Source: Glebionis coronaria (lineage: Eukaryota > Streptophyta > Magnoliopsida > Asterales > Asteraceae). Taken from it: a stretch of DNA of 64,000 nt. The stretch covers positions 77,967,235 through 78,031,234 of the forward strand of contig CM046876.1 in NCBI GenBank assembly GCA_025667525.1, written 5' to 3'. A program made the position numbers and the translations under genes. Under the pieces are notes generated by a model, which had not been told where the DNA came from, ran no database searches, and saw nothing but the letters and a program-made list of their open reading frames with translations. Shown in pieces: positions 10,627-21,065 of the stretch (positions are counted from its first letter, which is position 1; every line of letters begins with the position of its first letter).

Positions 10627-11805
10627 TCACCTTCTCTTCTTGCCCAATCCCTTGATCATATTCCCCAAATACTTGAATCCCTTCCTTGACTCAACCCGAT
10701 GATCATGCAAATCACCTCTAGTCCTAAGATTTTCACGGTAGAGATGCTCCATGTTGAGATCTTCTGGTACTTCACTAGAGGAGTAATGAGGTGGGGAAGC
10801 TAAGTCTTCAAGTCCATCCACGAATGAGTTTGAGGATGGGTGGGAATTACTCGAAGAGTTGAAGTGAGAACTAGTACCTATGCCATTACCATCACTTGTT
10901 GGCATATAGGTGTCCTCATCATCCGACTCTTGATGATCGGCTTTTCGCGAACCTCGATCACTTCTTGGCTTTCTTGCATATGCCTCTTGAATAGGCAACA
11001 TAACCCGATGAACCGGGTGAAAGCGAGAAAGATCGAGGTGGGGAAAGTCATGAGAAACCCTTTTGAAAAGGCGAGTAAGAAGCATAGCATATGGAAGGTT
11101 AGTTTTTGGCTTTGAAAGGGCATAATTTATTCGTCGAGCGATATAGAATGCCAAATTGTACTTGGTGGATGCAAAGATGCAACTCAACATATGCACCATA
11201 CAAGCCGGGATATGATCTCGGTTTCCACCAAAACAAAAGACATTCTCCCTAAGGATATTTGCCCATTGGACCATAAAATCCTTAAGGTCGCTAGAGAGCA
11301 CTTCATATCGATTCACATTTCGCACATTTGAATGAAGGCTTCTTACAACGTTTCCATCACGCTCTTTCGAAATGATGTCAAGGATAAACTCTAGATCAAT
11401 TCCGGTGTGGTCATTTGGAGGTTTATCGTAGGATTCCAAGAGAGCATCAAGTCTCCATTTATCCGTAAAACGACAAGTGCCTTCATATGGCACCCCAAGA
11501 ATTTCACCAAAGTTTTCGAGGGAGTATTGAATCATTTGATCATTCAACACGAAACGAATGAATATTTCTCCATTGTATTCAAGCATGGAGTAGCTGCTAA
11601 AGAACTCAAGAAGGAACAAGGGGTAAATATCTTCTTCTATGTTGAGCAAGCAATCAAACCCCGAAAGCTCAAACATAGATTGGATATAGTCATAACCCGT
11701 TATTCCTTCGTCAACAACCCTACCCTCATGGAAACAACGAGTAGAAAGGGATGGAAATGAGTTTCGAAGTTGAGGGGAAGCATAGGTTTGGGAAAGGTTT
11801 GGCAT
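10627..11805 (-). CDS. Element B ORF1, 392-aa retrotransposon protein
   Basis: ATG at 11805 and an intact frame of 392 codons. Residues 1-300 look globular: FLLEFFSSY, then EIFIRFVLNDQMIQYSLENF, GEILGVPYEG, and a later HMLSCIFAS..YNLAFYIARRINYAL stretch. After about 290 it becomes acidic and Ser-rich, ending in a basic Lys/Arg/Gly tail (KGLGKKRR). The layout resembles proteins annotated as putative plant transposon/retrotransposon proteins in large-genome Asteraceae, possibly a gag-like coat. That assignment is by memory and weak. It is the only well-preserved ORF in this pol-less element. It starts about 1.9 kb downstream of the primer site and is followed by the Ser/Pro-rich frame. Confidence 0.7.
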   Translation of the reverse strand: MPNLSQTYASPQLRNSFPSLSTRCFHEGRVVDEGITGYDYIQSMFELSGFDCLLNIEEDIYPLFLLEFFSSYSMLEYNGEIFIRFVLNDQMIQYSLENFGEILGVPYEGTCRFTDKWRLDALLESYDKPPNDHTGIDLEFILDIISKERDGNVVRSLHSNVRNVNRYEVLSSDLKDFMVQWANILRENVFCFGGNRDHIPACMVHMLSCIFASTKYNLAFYIARRINYALSKPKTNLPYAMLLTRLFKRVSHDFPHLDLSRFHPVHRVMLPIQEAYARKPRSDRGSRKADHQESDDEDTYMPTSDGNGIGTSSHFNSSSNSHPSSNSFVDGLEDLASPPHYSSSEVPEDLNMEHLYRENLRTRGDLHDHRVESRKGFKYLGNMIKGLGKKRR

Positions 11806-13743
11806 GTATTGTCTAGTGAGTTGATGATCCTTTTGGTATTAAAAGGCATGATTAGTACCTAAATAAACATAATAAAATATTTTTCCAATCACTCATATGA
11901 AAAATAAAATCAAAACTCAAAAATATGAGAATGTGTTATATCAATTTCTTGACATACAAAGGATTGAATCCATAACATTCTCATGTTCACAATGTGTCTA
12001 TTCCATTATTAACCAAGAACATATGACCTATGTTGGATTAACAATGGACTAGAACATTGGTTTTTCAAAACAATGTTTTAGGTAAGCATTAACAATGTCA
12101 TTACCTATTTGTTCATGGGTTCATCTCAATTCCATCTTTTAACCAAAATCATTTAGCCAAAATTCGGATTTGTTCTATAAGTGGGTTTTAGTGAAATCTT
12201 AATGAATGTGAACCTAAGGAATCATAGTAAAATAACTATTTCAACCCATATTCCTATTAAGGTTTTTATTCAATTTCAATTTTAAAAATCCCCAATTATG
12301 AAAGGATGAACCCTACTACAAAATAGATGAAATTGAAATAAAATACTTACAATTAATTGATGTTTGATGAAGGATGAGTGAAACCCACAACTTAGAATCA
12401 ATTAATTTGATTGATTGAAGGTTTTTGAAGCTTCAACAATGGTGGAAAATATGAAAAACATCGGCTGTGAGTTTTTGGGAGAGAGAAGGTTTGGTTTGAA
12501 AAAGGGTATTTTATTAAAACTGACGCTCTGGCAAACTTTACTGTCCGCGGTTCCTTATCGATAGAGAACCGCGGGTTTGAACCGCCAGAGATAAAGAACC
12601 GCCTACAGTGGCTGGTTTTTATCAATGAAATTCGCCAAATTTTAAAAACCAAGTTTTTCTAAGATACTTAAAAATATATCATAAACCTTTTAGAATAGCA
12701 TTGGATCATCATAACACTAGGCAATATGCTTTAATGAAGGATTAGGAGTTGAATCAAGATCGAAAAGAACCGAAACGGACAAACGACTACTCGTAGCAAA
12801 ACAACAAAGTAGAGAGAAGTCAAGGGAAGTGAATCAAGACTAAGATCAATGCTCAATGGATTAATGACAATCTTCAAATCATGGAGACGAAGAGCTTGTG
12901 TCATATATAGTGGTTTAAGACGTGCCTTTCTGGCGAAACGTTAAACGGCTTTGGTAATGAATAAACACAAAGCAATTATTCATGTATAGACTAAGATCAC
13001 TTTCAATAATAGTCTTAGTCTAAACCAAAATATGAGCAAGGTATTAATTCACTTTCTCTCCCACAAAGGGCCTACTAACCGTATGGGTGCAAACCATGGA
13101 AATCATGCTTGATACTTTAAGCTACTACTAACTCACTCTACATCACCATAGTGAGTCAAGTATCCAAGCAATAAAGGTTTGAGAGGATAAAAGAAAAGAA
13201 TCACAAACCACAAACAAATGTCAAGGCAAGGATGCCAAGAACAAGCACATAGTCAAGTAATGATCAAAAGAATGATCAAAGGGCGTGTGGAAGAACGAAA
13301 GCGTACCTTGTCCACAAAGAGCAATCCATCAAGGAATCAATGTTATGCCCAACAATGACTATGATGAGTACTAAGTCTTCAAGGACTAGTATCATTCCCA
13401 ATCATCTTGGTATCATCATTCAAGGATGTTGAAGATCAATGAAGATGAGTCTTCTACAAGTGCAAGTAACTCAATCCACAACCAATTAAGTGATTGATCT
13501 TCATGAGTACCTACACAAAGCAAGATGCAAACTAGTAGATACATTTCAAGAGTAAATCTAAAATGTATAAAGACTACTAATCTAAGAGGGATGCAATATT
13601 ACCAATTAAAAGACCTATTTTTCAAAAAAAAAAGTTTTGACCAAAGAGAAACTTTAGTACAACTTGACCTTCTAATTTGAGGAGACAATGGATCGATCCA
13701 AGTTTTAAAGTACAATATACTTCAAAAATCTTGAGTGACCATC
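11806..13743 (-). other. Element B 5' leader, noncoding
   Basis: About 1.9 kb between the primer site and ORF1, without a credible frame. It holds palindrome site 4 (12545-12574). No other structure stood out. Confidence 0.6.
12545..12574. repeat. Palindrome site 4: CCGCGGTTC..TTATCGATA..GAACCGCGG
   Basis: 30-bp palindrome with two mismatched positions in 15-base arms, centred on ATCGAT, followed by more half sites (gaaccgcc, aagaaccgcc) to 12603. Flanked by ctgtcc and cctacagtggct, echoing site 2. Confidence 0.85.
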
Positions 13744-13755
13744 GCTTTGATACCA
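13744..13755 (-). promoter_or_regulatory. Element B primer-binding site
   Basis: Minus-strand TGGTATCAAAGC, two bases from the LTR. Matches the initiator-Met-tRNA type site (TGGTATCAGAGC) with one change. Confidence 0.8.
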
Positions 13756-13757
13756 AT

Positions 13758-15342
13758 TTTAGAAACTAGAAGGGGGGGGGGGGTTGAATAGTTTCTCTTC
13801 GATTGGCAACCTAATTAAAATTACTTTCAATTAGGTATGTATCAAAACTATCTTTTATTTGAAGCTAAGTTGCATAATGATTAAGTTCAATTCAAATGCA
13901 CTAGCATTGATAATAGGCAAGTGTAATGATAATGAAATAAGTAAAGAGTAAGGAAAGAGACAACCTAGTGGAAAGACACCAAGATTTATAGTGGTTCGAT
14001 AACGAGGCTCTATCCTCGTTTCTACTCCACTCCTCGAGTACACCTACTCGAGATTTCCACTGTATCCACAAGCTCCCTTCTTGCCGGAGAAAACCTTACA
14101 TCGTCGCTTACATTATTTTCTGACACTAAGCTAAATGTCGAGACCTAATCTTTAGCTAGGACCAATCTACACAACGTTGCCTACTTCATAATTTAACGAC
14201 ACAAGGCTAGATGTCGAGTTCTAATCTCAAGGTAGAACCAATCTTCACGATGTTGCCTACTTCACCATTTTACGACACAAGGCTAGATGTCGAGTTCTAA
14301 TCCAAAACTAGAACCAATCTTCACGAATCTTCACTTTGAAGCTAAGTGAGAACTTCTCACAACACAACTACTAATCACTTTCAAGTTTAGTGGGAACTCA
14401 CAAGACACAACCACATCACTTTATAGTTTAGTGAGAACTACTACACAAATCTATTACAACTCAACTAGACATATCCAAGTACACACATGTAGCTTGGATC
14501 TACACAACACAAATCCAAGCAAACACATATGCAATGGATGTACACAACAAATCCAAGTATTTATAAATAGCTTGGATGAACACAACTAGTCCAAGTATTT
14601 CATAAATACAAATGGACTAACAAAAATAAAAAGACTAACATGATGAACATGACTAATTCATGTTTTCATCTTTATCACAACACTAGTGAGTGAGTGATCT
14701 TCTCATTGGACAAGGTAAAGGAGAGGATCAAGAGGATAATCATATGTAAACATCCTTAACACTTTAAGTGATCATTTACTAATGATTATGCTATAGAAAA
14801 GAGAAAGGGGCTGAGAAAAACGTCCAAGAGGCTTATTGGAAAATGAGATTTGATCCACTATTTAAAGGAGACAATGTACAACGGCTATCTGGGCGCGGTA
14901 CCTTTTCTAGCCGGCGGTTCCTTATCGCTAGGGAACCGCCTAGCTACTTAAGGTTCCGCCCGTAGACTACGCTCCGTTTTTTGTCTGTTAGTGGGGTAGG
15001 AATATCTGAGGTATTTTAACCCTTCAAAGGATATTCTAATAGCATATGGAATATGCTATTTTCAAATTTACATTTTCCATTTTAATAAAACATTTTCTTA
15101 AAAGAAAGTTTATTAAAAAATCTTTTGTCCTATTAACATAAGTGAGTTTTAAGGATAATCACTTTGATGATCACTAAGTATGATTAAGAAAGGTTAGTGA
15201 TATGATCATTACCTTGATGATAGTGTTAGTTAAATAATTCGTTTTATGTGTTTCACTAAATGTGTTGTATAGTTTGTTGTGATCAAAACTAAGAGAGATT
15301 AGTTAACACTAATAATGTTTTTAGGCATCACTTGCATTAACA
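13758..15342 (-). repeat. Element B 5' LTR (right)
   Basis: 1585 bp, partner of 5808-7374. Its first bases are TTTAGAAAC instead of TGTAGAAAC, so the terminal TG has mutated. Holds palindrome copy 14913-14940 and hairpin pairs near 14116-14309. Confidence 0.9.
14913..14940. repeat. Palindrome site 5 (right LTR copy of site 1)
   Basis: Same GGCGGTTCC..GGAACCGCC inverted repeat as 6944-6971. Confidence 0.8.
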
Positions 15343-15372
15343 ATTGTGTTACAATAATCCAAATATTCTTAC

Positions 15373-15478
15373 CTTTATTTCTAAATACGGCGAAACAACC
15401 GCTGCAGATGTTTGGCGTAGGAGGTTCATCCTCACCACCACCGTCACCACCGTGTGATCGTGCAACATCTGCTGACAT
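15373..15478 (-). CDS. CACTA accessory gene, exon 1
   Basis: ATG at 15478 follows a plausible acceptor (acttgtacag), so it may be a true start or the first coding part of a spliced leader. It encodes MSADVARSHGGDGGGEDE.., a Gly/Asp-rich stretch and a CSGCF motif. It ends in AATAAAG before a strong GTAAGA donor at 15372. The phase-1 end joins exon 2 (5731) in frame as N-K-G-K-G-K-R-K. It lies 170 bp downstream of the TNP2 stop, the usual CACTA arrangement of transposase plus a second gene. Element B was inserted 30 bp inside the following intron. Confidence 0.65.
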
Positions 15479-15647
15479 CTGTACAAGTACAATTAGCATA
15501 ACATAGACAAATTCATGAACAAAATAATATAAGCATGCACAATCCAAATACAACACATCCAAATAAATATACAAATTTAAACAATCCACAACAATTAGAT
15601 TCATTCATTAAAACAAATAAGTGTCTTTTGCAAGTTACAACTAAAGG
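15479..15647. other. Spacer between TNP2 and the accessory gene
   Basis: AT-rich spacer of about 170 bp after the TNP2 stop. It includes the acceptor before exon 1 of the second gene. Confidence 0.5.
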
Positions 15648-18600
15648 TCAATCTTCTTCTTCACTTGAATAAATTCTGTCTTCACCATCATCATCATTCA
15701 CACGTTCTTCATCACTTAAATCATGAGGGGCGTCTTCATCATCAGTAATACCATCGTCTTCGTCATCAACATCAATGATATTTGGCGGTGCATCAACCTC
15801 CATTTCTTGGCCATCTATATGCAAGGTCACATCACCCAAGTCATTCAAATCAGTGGAAAGTGGTAGATCAGATGAGTTTTCGAAATGTATAATATCAGGA
15901 ACGGCATCTGACACTATGACACCCCCGTTGGAAAATTTTTATGATTAACATGTTCAACGACCTTCCAGTTGGGTTTGTTCTTATCTTCAATGCAGAAGAT
16001 TTGTTTGACTTGTGTTGCGAGAATGTATTGATCATCTTTCCAAAACTCAGCTCTTGTGTCGGTGAGTTGAGTCATGTTGTTTCTATAGATAAGACGTTGT
16101 TTACGTAATGTGGGGCGAGTATCGAACCACTTAACTTTGAATAACACAACACTGGACGAAAACTAATGAAACACGAGGATCTGTTGAAGCTGACCATAAG
16201 CCATTGTGTTCTCAGGGCCAGGCGCACAAATGCCACTGTTTTGAGTTGTACGACGTTCATCGCGACTGTGCACGACATACCTCACACCGTCGACTATGCA
16301 AGAGTTTAGTGAGATTGGATGCGGTGATGGTACACAAGCCAAGGCGAGTAACTCGCTGGTTTGGATAACCTTTGGGTCTTTGTCATTGTCTACGTGACGT
16401 TGACAGATCTATGAGAAATAAAGGATTAGGTACAGAAAACTATTTATAATAATATTAGTTTTTTACATGTAAGTACACAAGATAAGTCTAAGTTTACCAT
16501 TTTCCTAAACCACGCGGGGAATTCTTTTTTTCGTGTCTTTGTCAGGATATAATCTGAAAAACGTTCATGGTATTAGAATAAGTCGTTATTGTTAAGAAAG
16601 AGAAGTTTCAAAATAAAATAAAAAACGCGTACCTCTTGAACTCGAAAATATACTTGTCGATCTCAGGACTGTTGTTTAGTACATATCATTCCACTTTCTT
16701 GAACTCTTGATAAGGGAACAGAATAAACGACTTTTTCCCAAGCGGGTTACATACCGATCGAAACACCTGAAACTGACACGTTGGGGGAGGGGGGGGGGGG
16801 GGTCCACATTACGGTCGAGACGATTAAATTTAGTGGTAACATCATCCCGAAAATACTTAGAACAGAAAGTCAATGCTTCTTGTGCAACATAACGCTCCGT
16901 AATCGAACCTTCTGGCTTAGCTTTATTTCGTACATAACCTTTTAGCTCTTTCATGTATCTTTCAAATGGATACATCCACCGGGGGCGGATAGGCCCGCCT
17001 TCAATGGCCTCATCAGGTGAATGGATAACCAAGTGAACCATAATGTCAAAGAAATCAGGAGGATATATGAGCTCAAGATCGCACAAAATGTCAACCACCT
17101 TTTTTACAGCAGTCAACATGTCATCCACCATTAAAGTTGTAGAGCATAGTTGCTTAAACAAGTTACATAGGTCGATCAGTGGTCTTGCAATCTCAGCAGG
17201 CAAGTATTCATGAAGTGCGAAAGGAAGTAAACGTTACATCATTATATGACAGTCATGAGACTTCATGCCCGTTATATTGGTATTGTTATCGGTCACTTTG
17301 TGCTTGAAGTTGGATCCGAACCCATCTGGTAGTTTAACACTTTTGATGTACTGACAAAACTTTTTCTTGTTCTCTGGTGTGAAGGAATACGAAGCCTGAG
17401 GCTTCTTGCACTTCCCGTTTTTATTTTGGGTGAGCCACAAGCTTTTTCGAATGCCCAACTTTTTCCAAGAATTGTCTTGCCTTGACAGTGTCTTTAGATT
17501 TGTCATTCATCAACAAAGTGTTCAGGATAGCCTCCAACACATTTTTTCGATATGCATGATGTCTAAATTGTGTCTTAGTGAAAGAAAAGGCCAATACTCA
17601 AGCTCGTAAAAAATAGACCGTTTAGACCAATTAGGCTCAAGACGAAAATTGCGTTTTATCTTCACACCCCCATAATCCTTATGTTTACCTGGCAATCGAT
17701 TTGGCAGTGAAGCATGTTGATCGTTAATCTGGTCCATGGTAAATGTTCTAGGATGGGGCTGGTGTTCGGGTTTACCATTGAATAAACGTGAAGACCTGGA
17801 TTTATGGCGGGGCGGTAAGAATCTTCTGTGGCCAACATAAGTTATTTTTCTTGCCACATGAAGAGATGGAGTGTCGTCATTACATGTAAAGCAAGCCTTG
17901 TAACCATGCCCACTATACCCAGACAAACTACTTCAAGCCGAAAAATCATTGATGGTCCATAAAAGCATTGCTCTCATGGTGAATGCCTCGCCTTTAGTTT
18001 GGTCCATAGTACTGACACCATCCCATAAAATTTTTAGATCATCAATTAAAGGTCTCAAGTAAACATCAATGTCCTTTCCCGGGGATTTAGGGCCAAGAAT
18101 TAACAGCGTCAGCATTAAAGAACTCTCTTTCATACACAACCACGGAGGCAGGTTGTATGTTGTCAATATCACCGGCCACATGCTGTAAGTCTGACTAAGG
18201 TTGCCGAATGGATTGAAACCATCAGCAGCCAACCCTAATCGAACATTTCTTGCATCTGCTGCAAAATCAGCATACTTGGCGTCAAATTTCTTCCAAGCCG
18301 CACCATCACGCGGGTGTTGCATCTTACCGGGCTCCGTACACTTTCCAGTTGCATGCCAAATCATATCCTTTGCACTTTTACTAGACTTGTACAAACGTTT
18401 TAGTCTAGGAATGATCGGAAAGTAACGCAACACCTTTTTAGGAACTTTCTTCCCCGGCGTGTTAGTGTCTTTCCATCTACTTGTATTACACACCGGACAG
18501 AAATCCAAATCGGCGTATCCTTCCCGAAATAAGCAACAATCGTGTTCACAAGCATGTATCGAATCGTACCCTAACCCGATCGTTTTAAATGTCTTCTTTA

Positions 18601-19159
18601 TTGCATAGCATGACGGTGGGAGCTTGAATCCTCTGCTTGGGGAAAGATAATTTGCAAAAACTCTAGAATATCATTGAATATGGTATCGGTGATTTTACCT
18701 TTGGCCTTATAATGTGTAAACTTTGCCATAAAGTCTAATCGAGTCGCTTCTACACAACCAGGGTACAGCGGCTCATTGGCACTACGATATAACTCTTCAA
18801 ACTCGTTAGCCTGAGTCGGTCTGTTACTTGAGTTGGGAGGAGGTGGAGGAGGAATATAGTCCGGAGGAATATAGGTAAGATCATCAAGTAACGATGTCAT
18901 GTCACTAATCAAAGGTTCTCTTGTGTTATCTATTATTGGCAGTGGTGGCGGTGGTGGTGGAGGAGGTGTAGGTGTAGGAGGAGCAGGTTCACCTTGGTGT
19001 ACCCATGTTGTATAACTGTTGTCAAACCCGGATTTCATAACGTGGTTCAAAAGAAGGTCGATATGTACCGGTAGTCTTGTTCGACAACGCTTGCATGGAC
19101 ATGTTATCTGATTCAAACTATTCACAAACTTCCTGGAAAGCTTGACAAAATTGGTAAGA
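15648..19159 (-). pseudogene. CACTA TNP2 transposase body, degenerate
   Basis: Reading leftward: a transposase-associated domain (CPCKRCRTRLPVH.., 18990-19110) and a Pro-rich linker. Next comes the TNP2 (Transposase_21) core, with CPVCNTSRWK, WHATGK, ADGFNPFGN and LTTYNLPPWLCMKESSLMLT (about 18500-18080), then GYKACFTCNDDTPS and HNLDIMHIEK (17890-17550). These are followed by KSHDCH (about 17255), a DUF4218-type segment (IARPLIDLCNLFKQL.., 17200-16800), a DUF4216-type segment (NSG.., LFKVKWFD, 16270-15930) and an acidic tail ending at 15648. It would catalyse CACTA excision and insertion in the nucleus. Lesions: frameshifts near 18625, 17548, 15920 and at the G run 16788-16802; in-frame stops TGA at 17933-17935 and TAA at 17234-17236. 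Possible introns lie between 16640 and 16380. Element C separates it from its start. Confidence 0.85.
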
Positions 19160-19164
19160 CCCAA

Positions 19165-20486
19165 TGTAACACACCATTTTGATAAATGGAATGTCACGCG
19201 TAATTATGACGTGTCATCAAAGCATACAAGGAAAAATGTCTGAAACATTACATGACCATAGGGATAACCGGAATCAAACATCGGTTCCCAAACATAAGCC
19301 CAAAACATAAATAAAGTAAAAGAAATGAATGAAAGACTAAGCAAGCATAAGTATATGAAGGCAAGAAGGAAAAGAAGTCTCTAGCAGCTTCCATCCTATG
19401 CACGTCCTCCAAATGCTCGAGTCTTCCCTAGGGTACCTGCCGTTTTGGGACATGGAAAGGAAAGTAACAGCTGAGCAAAACGCTCAGTGCACGGATATAG
19501 ACATAGTATGAATGACTAAGCATAAAGACTTAATAGCAGCGGAAATGTATAAGTCCTGGAAAACCTGGAACTTGTTCATAAAACTGGTTTTATAGTTTGA
19601 AAAGCCTTATGTTTATCTTATGAAAACTGTTTAACATATTTTACCATTAGCCAATATAGGTCATGAAAATCCACCGTGAATGAATACTTGGAGGGGTGAC
19701 CTCATCATGCAAATTAGAGGGGCTGCCTCTAATTTAATATACTGGTTTTTGGGTAGGAGGGATCAGCTCCTTGTGAAGGATGCAAGGCACACACCACATT
19801 CACCATGAAATCCTAACTGAAAACATGTAACTAGGATGCACCCATACGCCCCACATGATAAATATAATAATATGGCCAAAAGCTGAAAGGGCGCCACGAG
19901 CAATCACTCCGCCGTGGTGAAGTCATAACATCAGTGCCTCTAATGTTATGGTTATGGTACCTCCATAACTAGGTGAAACTGGTCATGCATGTATATGGCT
20001 ATAGGTATTCTTAATTAAACATAAGCAAATCAAACACGTAACTTATACTACGGGAAAACATTTGGCTGCATACGGGGAATCCTAATAAGGAAAGAATGTC
20101 CATACTGAAAGGACGGGAATCCGTACCTTATGTCCAGTGAACGAAGAAGACGAACTGAGAGGAATCCTACCACCGTATCACTAATGCTACATAAATACAT
20201 ACATGAATAAGTATCTGCTTTCTAATACGTGACTGATTCTATGTCATGTCTTAGCTTATTTTACATGTTCTTATCATGTTTTACTGTTTTAAGCCTTAAA
20301 CTGTGTTTATCTTATATTCTGTTTATTCTGATTAACTATTTCTGGTATTTCATGTATTATTATACTTACTGTGTAATAATAAGTAACTTTCCAAAAATAG
20401 CAGGTTTCCTAAAATAGAAAGTTTCCAAAAATAGAAAGTTTCCAAAAATAGAAAGTTACCAAAAATAGAAAGTTTCCAAAAATAGA
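19165..20486 (-). repeat. Element C 3' LTR, first part
   Basis: Matches 59575-60900. Contains no gene; ends inside a 17-bp minisatellite where element D inserted. Confidence 0.9.
20384..20486. repeat. 17-bp minisatellite (AAAAATAGAAAGTTTCC)
   Basis: Tandem copies in the element C LTR, continuing at 53593-53880 after element D. The right LTR has the uninterrupted version at 60794-61150. Confidence 0.85.
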
Positions 20487-21013
20487 TGTTGATCCCAAAC
20501 TTAGATCGATTAGCTTTGCGTATACGAGATTAGATCAAGTAATACACGTAGAGAAACCTTTGTATATGCTTTATGAATCTAAGTGTTATGCGGAATTTAA
20601 CACTTAAACAAGAACACAAGATATAAACAAAACTTTCACTTTGATTATGAATGTCGAACTTGCTTACAATGAAAGATGTTTACGAACGAAAACTTATATG
20701 AAAACTTAATTAATAAACATTAACCTAAGGCCTTCTTTTATAGACATAAGAAGCCTTGTACAATAATCTACGTATCAACTATTCTAGATAAAGATAAATA
20801 TAGAAAATACATTATTGTTCTTATCCTTACTAGAAGTATTCTAGAATATAATAAACGTGTAGATTATATCTTCCATCAGTGCTTGTCTTCAATGTGTCAA
20901 CGCTTGACTTTAACCTGTCAACGCTTGAGCTGTCAGCGCTTGTATTGTTCTTGTCAACGCTTGATTTGTTCTTGTCAGCGCTCAAGTGATTTGGCCTTAA
21001 TTTATTCCCAACA
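20487..21013 (-). repeat. Element D 3' LTR (left)
   Basis: Carries five GTCARCGCT motifs (20890-20985) and a minus-strand TATAAAAG box (20735-20742). Partner of 53066-53592. Confidence 0.92.
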
Positions 21014-21026
21014 ATCCTCCCCTAAA
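21014..21026 (-). promoter_or_regulatory. Element D polypurine tract
   Basis: Minus-strand TTTAGGGGAGGAT adjoining the 3' LTR. Confidence 0.75.
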
Positions 21027-21065
21027 CTTGATATCCACTCTTATGATCAAGTTTCTGAATAAGCA

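Larger units (their letters stand above)
5808..15342 (-). mobile_element. Element B: pol-less, Sirevirus-like LTR retrotransposon, 9.5 kb
   Basis: Two direct LTRs (5808-7374 and 13758-15342) are flanked by the 5-bp duplication attgt (5803-5807, 15343-15347). A methionine-tRNA-type primer site lies next to the right LTR and a purine tract next to the left one, so the element is transcribed leftward. It sits inside intron 1 of the CACTA accessory gene. The interior carries one 392-aa ORF, a Ser/Pro-rich broken ORF and noncoding DNA. I see no protease, integrase or RT motif, so it should depend on an autonomous partner. Extra GGGGGAG tracts near the 3' end recall the multiple polypurine tracts described for Sireviruses (copia). 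By eye the LTRs differ by a few percent; the right LTR has a longer G run (about 13771-13784). Confidence 0.85.

Noticed and set aside
20890..20985. Simple WRKY W-box cluster in the element D LTR
   Set aside because: Only part of the motif copies contain TTGAC; the CTGAC variants do not, and the motif is just as common inside coding regions, so a pure W-box explanation is insufficient.
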